From: Meira nashicola
Taxonomy: Eukaryota; Basidiomycota; Exobasidiomycetes; Exobasidiales; Brachybasidiaceae
Assembly: GCA_001600355.1 (NCBI GenBank)
Contig: BCJU01000003.1
Span: 1,244,519 to 1,308,518 of the forward strand
Length of the DNA: 64,000 nucleotides
Direction: 5' to 3'
The notes below the pieces were generated by a model. That model searched no databases and had not been told where the DNA came from. It was given only the letters and a program-made list of their open reading frames with translations. Shown piece after piece: positions 30,292-40,900 of this stretch. The first letter of the stretch is position 1, and each line of letters starts with the position of its first letter. A program made the position numbers and the translations under genes.

Positions 30292-31956
30292 TCAGAAAGC
30301 ACCAGGGACGGTTTGAGTTGGTTCATCAAGAGGTGCATTGAGGATGTTTGAGCCCTTGCTCGGAGCGCTACGCAACTTATTAATTTCGTCCGCAGGAGTT
30401 TTTGGTGGTACATCAAAGAAACCCAATTCTTCTTCATCATCATCTGCTAGCTGTTTGAATGGATTTCCGGGCGATGCTGAACCATTACCCCAAGGACTTG
30501 ACGGGCTCAAAGGGGGAGTTTTGAGAGCATTAGGAATGCTTTTCATAAATTCGCGATTCAAAAATGGATTCGTGTTACGACGTGAACGAGTGGTTGTGGG
30601 TGAAGTTTTTCCCGAATTTGACGCTTCTTCTGACTTTGGATCTGAGAATGAAGTCATACCTGTCTTAATTGGTTCCAATTCTTTAAACGGCGATTCGACC
30701 TTCTTTTCTCGTGCAGGTGATCCAGGTAAAGCTTCCATCAAGCTACCCCATTGTCGACCGTTTGATGAAGCTGTACGAGAACGGGATCGTGAAGTCGGTG
30801 CGACATCATCATCTTCACCTGCCAAAGGAGCCCACGTGTTGGAACGCTTATGCTCATAGGTTGACATTGCTTGTGTTGGCAGTATAGCTGGTGATCCATC
30901 CGTTGTGCCTGTGGCTGCAATAGCACGAACAAGGCCATTGAACGAATTGGGAAAAGGCGATGGACCTTGTCTAGGGACTTCTGTGTTGATGGAAAGAGCA
31001 TTGCTTTCACTCGCTCCACGATGGGGCAAATAACGGCCATTATTCTGAACGGCTCTTTGATAGTTTGAATCAATGCGTTGAGCTGATCTAGCACCTGCTT
31101 CACGATTTCTTTCAGCTATAAAATTGAATTGGCTTGGATCGGGACGATGGACTTGTTTTGCTCTGGATGGTTCTGGAATTCCTCCGCGTGGGATACGTGT
31201 GAATTTAACTTCAAAGTCAAAGTCGGGTAGCATGGCTGCAGCATGTGGAACTGTATTGGTTGCATTGTATGGGATCGTTGATGCTGAGGCAATTGCATTT
31301 GCGTCGCTCAAATCGAGCAAAGGAGAATCGATGGTTTGAGATGATACATAAAAATCACTGGCCAAACGGGATTGTGTTTGTAAAGATAATGGAGAAGAAG
31401 GCGATTGCTGAGCATCGCTTGGAATCGGAGATCTAGTAGGGGATGGTCTTGAGCTGGGAATGAAATCGGCATGCATATCTGGCTGCGAGCGTGCCTTTGA
31501 GCGTTGCAAAGATGCTTGACGATCCAAGGGACCAGCTGCAAATGTTTCATTGATGGTAGAAATCGTCGTAGATCTTGAATTGGAATTGTTCATTCTAGGA
31601 ACGGTATCATGTCTTGGAAGAGAAGGATGAGGAGAATTTTGTTGGTCTGCTGTATTTTTTCTCTCTGGCTTTTTACGTTCTTCCTGTAAATGTGCCGGAA
31701 ATAGATCGTAATGTTTTGATAATCCACGATGATCGGCGAATAAAAGTTTACAAAACCTACAAGTTAATTCACGTTTTCGTTCTTTTTCTTTTCTCACTTC
31801 TGCTTCTACTTCTGAAGGTAAAGTTCCTCCTGTGATTGAATCTAATAGGTTTTCCGTTTTTCTACGTAAAGATGAAAATGGTTTATTGAATATCGCATGA
31901 CGAACGGGAGATTCGGAAATGACTGTTGCATATTCACGTTGAGATCGTGGACCCAT
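30292..31956 (-). CDS. Uncharacterised protein with a single C2H2-like zinc finger
   Basis: 554 residues from the ATG at 31956 (MGPRSQREYATVISES); the longer frame begins with TTG. After about 65 residues comes a basic helix (EVEAEVRKEKERKRE) leading into CRFCKLLFADHRGLSKHYDLFPAHL (about 68-92), which fits a C-x2-C...H-x(6-7)-H zinc finger like those in nucleic-acid binding proteins. All the rest is low-complexity, rich in Ser, Pro, Asn and Arg, with many SP/TP sites that could be phosphorylated (for example PSPTRSP, SGKTSPTT, TPPLSPSSPWG). I do not recognise a family. A nuclear or RNA-binding role is only a guess from the finger. A plus-strand frame inside it (30338-30859) is an antisense shadow. 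Confidence 0.75.
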   Translation of the reverse strand: MGPRSQREYATVISESPVRHAIFNKPFSSLRRKTENLLDSITGGTLPSEVEAEVRKEKERKRELTCRFCKLLFADHRGLSKHYDLFPAHLQEERKKPERKNTADQQNSPHPSLPRHDTVPRMNNSNSRSTTISTINETFAAGPLDRQASLQRSKARSQPDMHADFIPSSRPSPTRSPIPSDAQQSPSSPLSLQTQSRLASDFYVSSQTIDSPLLDLSDANAIASASTIPYNATNTVPHAAAMLPDFDFEVKFTRIPRGGIPEPSRAKQVHRPDPSQFNFIAERNREAGARSAQRIDSNYQRAVQNNGRYLPHRGASESNALSINTEVPRQGPSPFPNSFNGLVRAIAATGTTDGSPAILPTQAMSTYEHKRSNTWAPLAGEDDDVAPTSRSRSRTASSNGRQWGSLMEALPGSPAREKKVESPFKELEPIKTGMTSFSDPKSEEASNSGKTSPTTTRSRRNTNPFLNREFMKSIPNALKTPPLSPSSPWGNGSASPGNPFKQLADDDEEELGFFDVPPKTPADEINKLRSAPSKGSNILNAPLDEPTQTVPGAF

Positions 31957-32601
31957 GATTAGAATGATGAAGTAGGTGACAATGGATGATAAAGGAAGAA
32001 GAAGAAGTGGTCCTTGTCTAATTACCAACCAAAAGAGAAAGCCAAGCCTACTACTTCATTTCTCCGGATCTCGCAATCTCCATTTTTCTCTAGAAATGTC
32101 AAAATAGATCAAGCGCACTTTATCTGCACCTTTTATTTGTTAAACCCTTCTTCTTAATTCGATCATGCAAAATTGAATGTCATTTCGCATGTCGTACGTC
32201 TGCACAGTGTAAATATTTTCGGATATAATATTGCAGCACAGGCTCGGTCAAGGTTCCTTACATCGTAAGATCTTTAGAAGCCTAGCAGTACACTCACTCA
32301 GGTCAAAAATAGATAATGGCGCGTTGTGTGTAATTGGTACACTTTGTATCAGGGTTTGAGAAAAAAGACCCCGCACAGAATTATTTAAGTGCTTGTAGAT
32401 TGCATCAGCATACGTGCATATACTGAAAAAGTGTAACGGTTCGCAAAATGCGTTTTCTTCTAGACTTTCTTGCAAACGGAAGCGAGAGGAGCATAATAAA
32501 TTATATTCTGCCTGTGCAGCGCGTCAATCTTGGTAAAGTTGATTGTACAAATGATATTGAAATGATGAATATAAAAAATGAAAGAATATGAAAAAATTAT
32601 A
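31957..32601. other. Intergenic between C2H2-like gene and RRP12
   Basis: 645 bp with the promoter of the C2H2-like gene at its left and the RRP12 3' flank at its right (A-rich near 32560-32600). A 75-codon minus-strand frame at 32248-32475 has no recognisable content. Confidence 0.4.
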
Positions 32602-35600
32602 CTACGATCTCCTCTTCTTATCCTTGCCTAAGAATCGAATATCGCTCTTACCCGCTTTACCAGGTTTCTTTCCGCCAACTTTTTGTAAAGGAACATAAGC
32701 AAAAGGACTTGTTTCACCACGTTTGATATCACCTCCCGCCTTCTTTGCACGGAATTCTTGTCCGATCTGCTTACGTTCTTGTTTACGTTTCTTGTTATTG
32801 TTGTTGGAAGAGTTTCCATTTGCTTCTGAAATTGCTTCTCTTTGACGTTGTAAAGTAGCCAATTGTTCTTCCAATTCCATTTGTTCTGCTTCCATTTCTT
32901 CGTCAGCTGCTCGATTTCGTTTATTGTTCTTGTTCAATCGAACTTTTCCACTTTTGTCTGTTGACATTCCGTGAACACCTCTTTCTCTGTCAAGGTAAGC
33001 TCGACCTGCTCCTTCTACATCAATTTGATCTGCTTCTTCTTCTGCATCCGATTGTGGTTCATCCGGATCTTCAATCACCATCCTTCCTGTTTCTTCGTCC
33101 AACGTGAATCGAGAAGCTTCTTGTCCTGGTTGACGCTTGCGACTCATAGATGGCTGCTTGCCACCAGAAGCAATGACCTTTCCTCCAGATGCCAAAGCTC
33201 CACGATCTAAAAGATCCATCGGAGCATCATCATCGTGTAACAAGTACTCTTGTTCGATTGCGCTGATATTTTTGTCACGCTTTTGTCCTTTGGATGGAGC
33301 AGAAGATCTATGACCATTACGTTCAGCTTGATCATCTTCTCCATCATCATCCGAATCGGAAATTTCTGATTCTGATCCATAAATGGCCTCCTCGAATGCA
33401 TCTGCTCCAATTGATTTTTGAGCACGTTGTCCCATTTGTGGCTTATCAACCTCTTCGTCATCTTGTTCCATAGCAAGTTCATCTTGTCCTGCTTTTTTAC
33501 GTTTAGAGCGTTCTTTACGTTTACGAATATTCACCAACAATTTACGATTATCTTCATCCGTCAATTTTTCGATTCGTTCATAGCCAAAGCGACGCAAAAG
33601 TCTTTCAAAGATGTGACGAATTTTTGCTTTGAAATGAACACGATGATGATTGGAAGACGAGAACAATGCTCCAACTAAGCCAGGCAAATTGGTATCAATA
33701 ATCTCAGCTGGTAAAGAGACAATAACAACCTTGACGAAACCAAGAGCACTCTTTGCAACTTCACGATTCGGGCTTGCCAAAAAGATGTCCATCGTACCCA
33801 CCATTTCTTCCAATGTTTGTGAAGGTACTTTTTCATGAAACTCGTACACTAATCGTGCCAGTGCAGTGATTGAGGCACTAATCATATGTGGAGAAGTTCC
33901 TGCCAATCCGGCGGCTACCATTGTAATATATTCATTAATATTGGCCGAGACAGTCTTGCCGTCCATATCGGCATCTTCATCATCATTTTCATCGTCTTCT
34001 TCACCTTCCATTAAACCACGCTTAATCATTCCTCCTGCATCCATCTTGTTACCCATTTCGACCAAAAGACGATAAGCCAATTCACGTGCACCTTGATTAA
34101 CTTCCTTCGTAGCCAGAACTGCTTCAGGAATGATAGAAGGTAAAACATGAAGTTCTGTTGAGGGAATCAAAGGCATAATGGATGCAAGTAATGCTGTACG
34201 ATCGCGCTTAGCACCAACAACAACCGAACTTGTAGTCGCTTGAAGTTTTTCCAACAACTCCGGTAATTTACCCGATTCATTCTTGCCCACGCCCAATACC
34301 TTTGCTCCTTTCGATCCTTCCATCAATCGAGCAAGTACACGATAAGACTTCTTTTGAATAGCTGCATCACGATGAGCAAAGAGTGCATCACTCGTTCCTA
34401 AAGAGAACAAAGCATCTGCTTCTGCTTGAGTCAAGAATGGCACCATTAAAATCAACAAATCCATCATTGTATGAGGAATTGGTGGAATAGCTTTTGGTCC
34501 GTTTTCTTTATTGGATCCTTGCAGAGTTGGCAGTGATTGCTCTAATGTATTGACAATCTTTTGATATGTTTTACCGATTTCTTCTGCAGTCATAATGCTC
34601 ATGTAAGCAGTCATGCAATCTGCCACATATCCACGACTTTCTCCGGGTGATTGAGAGAAGATATTGAAGAAAACTGCCAAGAGGTTGGGTGCAATCTCTG
34701 CTAGACGGGCAACATATTTCTTCCCGTCTGCATTTGAAACGCCAAAGTTATCAAGCAACATCTCGCTTGGGGCAGCCGATCTCGCCAAAGACTGACTTCG
34801 ATCTACGAGAACTTGCAAAGCTCTGCAGATGGACGGGCGTAGGGAAGGTTGTGAATATAGAACATTTGCTAAAAGCTCAACGAATTGTTGTGTAAGAGCA
34901 TCTAGCATATCCACAGGAAGGTCACAGTAGCCTGGAAGTAAAGCCCAAATTTGTTCCGTTAATGCTTCGAACACCTTGGCCTGAACTGGAGCAGTTGGCT
35001 TTCCACTCGCATTCAATTCTTCTGCTTCTGCTTGTTTATTGAATAACGCTTCTGACATTGGGACCATAGTTTGCACAAAGTGAGCGAGAGTTGTATTTGT
35101 AATGTTTGAACGCATCAAAGGCAAGAGCCATGCTCGTCCGCCTTGTGCACCATTTTCTCCTAGAAGACCAAGCGGTAAGATTTCTAAAACTGCATTTGGT
35201 CCGCAAACTTGGACGAGGGCACCAATCACTCCGTCTACTTGCTCCCGATGATCAAATTTGGGTTGACTACGTAATTGACCGATGACGGACAGCAAAGGCA
35301 ATACAAGAATTGATGCTGCTGGTGTCGGCTGTTGCGATTTACCCTTTATGCTTCTTGGAGCAGCCATTTTGGGCTTGTAGCGTAAACGTAAAACGACAGC
35401 TGTCAAGACACCGAATATCTCTGGCCAAGAATGTGAATAACGTAATGCAGTCTTGTTGAATGCTTCGTCGAAGAATCCTATGATATTCAACAGCTCATCC
35501 TTCTCCTTTCCTGAAGTTTTGGCGGTACATGCTTGTTCGATGGCCGAATCAGGGATGCAATATCGTACAATCGCTGACAGGCAATCACGTCCAGCCATTC

Positions 35601-36897
35601 GCACAGAAATTGCATCTCGACTTGCTTTCGATTGAGAAGAGAATGCCATCTCCTTCACTGTTGTCCAAACAATTGGGACACGTTCCCAAGCTGGCTGACC
35701 ATCTTGTACGCGAGAATAAGCAACCATTGCATTCTCTAAGGCACGTAAATAAGGGCCAATCAATTGAATGTCAGTCACCTTTGGCTTGACAGTAGACGAA
35801 AGAAGGGCATCAAGAGTGGAAACGAGAGCATCTGCGTGAACACTTCTCGTATTGGCTGCATTTAATGACAGAGAACTTGAGCCTAGTGTTTGTGTAGATA
35901 ATCCATTCTGGATTGCCATTGGTCGACTGATCTTGAACAAGCTTTCGAACACTTCAAACGCAGCAGCTGACAAGAAAGGATTATTTTGTCCAATCACTCG
36001 CAACAAATTGGAGGTCAAAGAAGGGATTGACTTGGAAGGTAAAGTAGGTGCCAACATTCTAAGGAAACCGCAAATCCAGATACCACTATTAGCACTTCCG
36101 CCATCGATATTCTTCTGTCTTGCTGCTGCAGCCACTTCGGGTTGCTTTGCTCTTCCTGCTTTAACGTCATATTTTGGAGCTTGCTTCTTTGTCACACTTC
36201 CAGACGCACCAACTTCAGCCAAAGCAGCTGTAGCCCATTCAGCAGTTTTGACAGCGAAAGGATGTGCTTTTGTATTTCCGACTGAATCTTGCGTTGTATC
36301 ACTGTACTGTAATACCTGACCGACTAAATCTTGAGCACGTCTGCGTACTTTTGGTCTAGCATCTAAGCATAGTCGCAAGGTGGCATTCCAACATCCTCGT
36401 AATCGTAAATCGCTACTTAGCATAGCACGATCCGAAGCTAAAGCCAAAAGAAGAGGTTCAAATATTCCCAAAGCTGATCGTAAAAGAGCTGCTTGACTTT
36501 CTGCAGCATCAGTTGCGATTGCATGTTGTGTATCAGATAACACTACTGACAATGGCTCGATCAAAGCGTGTACTTGAGCATGTAAGACAGCAGGTGAAAC
36601 AAAAGGTGTAACGAGTGTTAATAAATAAAGTGTTGATGACAATAAGGAAGAAGATGAATCTGATCCAGATTGTGAAGATGCTTTGTCTAGCATGGCAATT
36701 AATGCCATTAAATATGCCGTTGGCGAAAAAGATTTTGATCCACTTGATTCTTGTAATGTCGATTCTACTGCTACTAAAAGTTGTGCTGGTGCTCTTTGAT
36801 TGGGCAACTTTGAAGCTGTATGATGTCGAATCTTTGACAATGAATCAGCCAAGCCTTGTCGGCGTGCCACATCAGAGGCATCTGCCATTGATGTCAT
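32602..36897 (-). CDS. RRP12: Rrp12-like HEAT-repeat ribosome biogenesis factor
   Basis: 1431 residues from the ATG at 36897 in an AAAAAA context. The protein is a long run of alpha-helical repeats (HEAT/ARM type) over about 1-1080. The NUC173-like core lies in the middle region (about 400-620, including ALRYSHSWPEIFGVLTAVVLRLRYKP, LLPLMRSNITNTTLAHFVQTMVP). The last 330 residues are charged, with a basic RKRKERSKRKK patch, acidic stretches and a lysine-rich C-terminus (GKKPGKAGKSDIRFLGKDKKRR), as in Rrp12. Rrp12 acts in export and maturation of both ribosomal subunits in nucleus and cytoplasm. It is somewhat longer than yeast Rrp12 (about 1230). Divergent from the Caf120-like gene across 1 kb. 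Confidence 0.9.
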   Translation of the reverse strand: MTSMADASDVARRQGLADSLSKIRHHTASKLPNQRAPAQLLVAVESTLQESSGSKSFSPTAYLMALIAMLDKASSQSGSDSSSSLLSSTLYLLTLVTPFVSPAVLHAQVHALIEPLSVVLSDTQHAIATDAAESQAALLRSALGIFEPLLLALASDRAMLSSDLRLRGCWNATLRLCLDARPKVRRRAQDLVGQVLQYSDTTQDSVGNTKAHPFAVKTAEWATAALAEVGASGSVTKKQAPKYDVKAGRAKQPEVAAAARQKNIDGGSANSGIWICGFLRMLAPTLPSKSIPSLTSNLLRVIGQNNPFLSAAAFEVFESLFKISRPMAIQNGLSTQTLGSSSLSLNAANTRSVHADALVSTLDALLSSTVKPKVTDIQLIGPYLRALENAMVAYSRVQDGQPAWERVPIVWTTVKEMAFSSQSKASRDAISVRMAGRDCLSAIVRYCIPDSAIEQACTAKTSGKEKDELLNIIGFFDEAFNKTALRYSHSWPEIFGVLTAVVLRLRYKPKMAAPRSIKGKSQQPTPAASILVLPLLSVIGQLRSQPKFDHREQVDGVIGALVQVCGPNAVLEILPLGLLGENGAQGGRAWLLPLMRSNITNTTLAHFVQTMVPMSEALFNKQAEAEELNASGKPTAPVQAKVFEALTEQIWALLPGYCDLPVDMLDALTQQFVELLANVLYSQPSLRPSICRALQVLVDRSQSLARSAAPSEMLLDNFGVSNADGKKYVARLAEIAPNLLAVFFNIFSQSPGESRGYVADCMTAYMSIMTAEEIGKTYQKIVNTLEQSLPTLQGSNKENGPKAIPPIPHTMMDLLILMVPFLTQAEADALFSLGTSDALFAHRDAAIQKKSYRVLARLMEGSKGAKVLGVGKNESGKLPELLEKLQATTSSVVVGAKRDRTALLASIMPLIPSTELHVLPSIIPEAVLATKEVNQGARELAYRLLVEMGNKMDAGGMIKRGLMEGEEDDENDDEDADMDGKTVSANINEYITMVAAGLAGTSPHMISASITALARLVYEFHEKVPSQTLEEMVGTMDIFLASPNREVAKSALGFVKVVIVSLPAEIIDTNLPGLVGALFSSSNHHRVHFKAKIRHIFERLLRRFGYERIEKLTDEDNRKLLVNIRKRKERSKRKKAGQDELAMEQDDEEVDKPQMGQRAQKSIGADAFEEAIYGSESEISDSDDDGEDDQAERNGHRSSAPSKGQKRDKNISAIEQEYLLHDDDAPMDLLDRGALASGGKVIASGGKQPSMSRKRQPGQEASRFTLDEETGRMVIEDPDEPQSDAEEEADQIDVEGAGRAYLDRERGVHGMSTDKSGKVRLNKNNKRNRAADEEMEAEQMELEEQLATLQRQREAISEANGNSSNNNNKKRKQERKQIGQEFRAKKAGGDIKRGETSPFAYVPLQKVGGKKPGKAGKSDIRFLGKDKKRRS

Positions 36898-37913
36898 TTT
36901 TTTTGATCACCGACTTGGAAGATGTGAAATTATGATGGTAAGTAAGGCTTACATACCTTTCTTCACGCTTATTTTCTGTAAAAAAATAAAATTCTCAAAA
37001 ATATCCAAAAAATTTAAGCTTGCAAAAAAAAGTTAGGCTTCTTACATAATCATCTCAGCAACCCTTTGACGCGTGGGCTTCCCGAAATCTTATGGCTTCA
37101 ATTTCATATGCACAGAGATAGACGGAATAAAATCGTATGTTCTCCCAAATTCTTATCCCGATAAAGCAGCATGAAAAGCTCAGTAGTACGACTGCTTGTA
37201 TCTCTAAACAACTCTTTCAATTCACTCAAATTTTCAGTACCTTTTCAATCTTATCTCTTGTTTGATGGCAAATGCCTGAGATTTGAATCGAAGCTTGTCG
37301 TCGGATGCCCGTAAGGAACCGCCTTTGAAGGAAGGGGCATATGTATCGAAAATCATGGAATCACCTGCCTGCGAGTGGAGGAATTTCGCTTAGTTTTTTT
37401 TTTTTGAATTGAAAGGGCTGTGCGCGCAAATTTTAATAGTACTGCTAGTCTATGCGGTTAAGATTTCATTCTTAAAATTATAACCGTTAATTATTGCTGG
37501 GCGTAAGTACATTAATCAACGCTTTCCGAAGAATTGGCTTTATTGCATTGTGCGCGGCATTGTACATGTGCATTTGTTGTGCAGGCAGTAGCAGCAGCAG
37601 GTACAGCTTTTTCTTAGCCCGTATGTGCATACTCACTTAGAGGGTCATGTGGAAAAGCACCTTCTCCAAAAGTTGCATTGATTTATCATTCTACCACTCG
37701 TCACTTCTTTCCTTTTCTCTTCACATCACCTTCCCTCTCTGTTGCGATATTGCACCAAACCAAATTGCTTACTCTCCTCGACAAGGCTGGATTGTTAGAT
37801 CGTAACGTCAAGTGAATCACTTTGTTCAGCTACAAACTCTACCATTCATTGGAGCAATTTCTAGGATCCAATCGATATCAGATCGACACTCATCTATCGC
37901 TGATTTTCAAAAC
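36898..37913. other. Divergent intergenic region, RRP12 and Caf120-like promoters
   Basis: 1016 bp. It contains an A/T-rich block next to RRP12 (36970-37040), a poly-T run near 37395, an AGC-rich patch near 37590, and a long pyrimidine tract (about 37684-37745) ahead of the Caf120-like start that looks like a fungal core-promoter CT block. No other gene seen. Confidence 0.5.
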
Positions 37914-40900
37914 ATGTCCGCTCCTCCAACATCAATGCCTTCTTGGCAGTCTATGCAAAGGAATCCGGGCGGTAGTCAGGGATATTCCTCTCAATCTCCA
38001 CCTCCTTCTTCTTATCGTGGTCCTGCGGGTCCCGGTAGTGGAAGTAGCGGTGACTATTCTTCACAACAACAATCTTTCCCGGGCAACCAAGCTCGTTTCC
38101 GTCCATCTACAGCAGGATCATCATCTTCCAGTTCAGGTCCTGCGAGATCGATCGATCGTTCTAACTCATACCTCGCTTCTAATGGCAATGGTCCTCGTCC
38201 CGATAACGGTGCACAACCTCAACAAGCTTGGCCTTCGCAAGGAGGTCCAGAATCGCAAACACCTCCAGCAACCCAACCAGGACAATCACAATCTCATCGT
38301 AGAATCCAATCTTTGCGTCCAATGTCTGCTTTCCAACCTTTGGAAAACGTTGACGGTCCTTACTCTACGCCTAATCCTTCAGGTAGACCGCCGAGCCCGA
38401 CAGGATCAACGACTCGCAGTATTCGTACTGCAGCTGCCCCTCTTACTTTCAAATCGCCTGAATTACGTAGTGCTTTGGGCTTGCAAGAAGCACAATCAAA
38501 AAAGATCTACATGGAAGGTTATTTGAGCAAACGCGATCATTTAACCCCTGATGGAAAACCATTACCTCCTACCGATCCAAAGAAGAGATGGCAATTATGC
38601 TTTGTTCAACTTTGTGGTACAGTTTTGAGTGTATGGAACGTACACCAAATGGAAGAAGCAGCAAGACAAGGACGTGAAGTGCCACCATCGTACATTAATG
38701 TGACCGATAGCTTTGTAGATTTCATTGGCACAATTACCGAATCACCTCAAGATGTCCCTGGTTCACGTGGAAGGTATGAGAATGTGTTTGCAATCAACAC
38801 TGCTGGTCAAAATAGAATTCTATTCGGCGTAGAAGGCAGTGTCGGTCGCAGATTGGTACAAGCCTGGGTAAATGGTATTCGATTGGCCACATGGGAAAAG
38901 GTTCGGTTGGAAGAAATTTACACTGGATCTCTTGTTCGCGCTCGTCTTGGTGCAGTTGGAGCTCAACAGGCAACCTCTGGACCAGGAGGAGCGCCTGGGG
39001 ATGTGGAAATGTCTATCAAATCTCCTTTAAACAAGCAAGGAAAGATGGAAGGTTGGGTCAAAGCACGATTCATGGGCTCAACAGAATGGAGAAAATGTTG
39101 GTTAGTATTATCTGATCGTGGCGCTGAAGGAGCAGGTCAACCTTCTGCTCAAAATGATCAAAAATCAGAAACTGCATCAGTTACCAGTAACCGAAACTCG
39201 TTCTGGAGCAAGCTCAAAGCAGGCGATCGTGGAAGCTTGATTGGATCACCTTCTATGCCTGCTTTGTCTGACACGGGTATCAAAGATATTGAAGTACCTC
39301 CAGGCAGCAATGCAGCGCCAGGATTAGCATGCTTCTACGAAACAAAGAAAACCAAGAAGCCCTTTGCAACAATGGCATATGCTTCACAAGTATTCGCAGT
39401 GTATCCTTCTCGACCTGAATTGGTCGAAGGAAGCAGCTTGTTCAAAGTTGAAGGTGCATTCCCATTGAGTGGATTTGTGAGCGCTACAAATAAGATTCGA
39501 CAATCGGGTTGGGTGATGATTATGCCAGAATTGGACAGTGGCAGTAGTAAAGGAGCGAATGCGGAAATGATGAAATGGTGCATTGCTTTCATGGATGCAT
39601 TCCGATTATATGGTCGTCCAACACAGTTCCAATGGGATGCCCGTAATCCTATTTCACCTTTCTTTGCTTATCCAATTGGACCATACAAGGATCGTCTTTT
39701 CTTGGATAGAGAATTGTCCGAATTTCTTGATATTCGTGAAGAACGTCATTTGGCAAACAGACATAACTTGCACGGTATAATGGCTGCCCGCATGCGTGGA
39801 GAGCGGACTCCAATCTTGCCTCCTTTGCCGCAGCCAAATACAGAAAGCACACGCGGCTTGAACGGTCCCGGTCAAGCAAACGGCAACAGACAATCTCAAA
39901 TGATTTCTTCACCTCCGCCCCAACAAGACGCTGGTCAACAACCTCAACAGCAGCAAGCTCAACAAGCGCCACAAATGCATACCGCATTACCGCCTTTGAA
40001 TACAGGATCGAACGATCAAGGAGCCTTCAATGCGCGTGGTGGACAGTTGAGCTCGATCGGAGAGAGAAGCAGAGAAGGTAGCGTGATGACAAGCTTTACG
40101 CAAACGCCTGTCACACCCGGAACAGCGACTAATCACGAAAGCGCAAATGAGCGTAGCGAAGCTTCTAACGCTCAACCATTGCAACAAGTAGCACAACCTT
40201 CTCAAGCTTCTCAACAAGCTGTTCAGCAGGTGCAACCGACGGAGAAGTCGAGTGCCCATCTGACAAACGCTGCCTCTTTGGGAGCATCGCAAGATAGCCA
40301 AAGTATCAGCACGAATTACCAAACATCTGATTCCTCACAACCTGCATCCAAAGAAGCTACAAAGCCACAACGATCACTCCCACCAGCTGTTCAGCCCGTC
40401 GTTCAACAAGACACTGCTCGTATGTCTACGCTACCGGCCACTAATGATGTACCACGAAGAAAGGATTCTGATCCTATGGGTCAATACGACGAAGGTGCAT
40501 TGTACTTCATCAATTCTATGGGTGAATCTTTACCCTCAACGTCACCAAAAGCCAACTTGAAGTCATTGCCGCCAAAGGAGGAGAGCAAACCTGTCATTAA
40601 CGAACCAGCAAAGCCAGATTCTACCGAACGTTCAACAATCCCAAAATCTATCAACAGAACAAATACAGAGATCATTACGCCAGGTTTGGAAGGCTTGGAT
40701 TCCGATGCGCGCGCTGCTTATTCGTTCCTCGACCGTCCTCCTTCACCGCCTGTTTCGAGTAGCAACAGCAGCAGAGTTGCACAACCTGATTATTCGACAA
40801 TTCCTGCCGCTACTTCTGTCCCTGCAGCGGCAGCGGCGTATCCTTCTAGCTTCAATGCTAACAAGAAAGCACAAGAACGTAAGTTGGCTGCTCAAGCTCA

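Noticed and set aside
30338..30859. 173-codon plus-strand open frame
   Set aside because: It lies antisense inside the C2H2-like gene; the Ser/Pro-rich coding strand produces open antisense frames, and the product has no recognisable motif.
35852..36319. 155-codon plus-strand frame inside RRP12
   Set aside because: Antisense shadow of a well-supported gene, with no protein signature.
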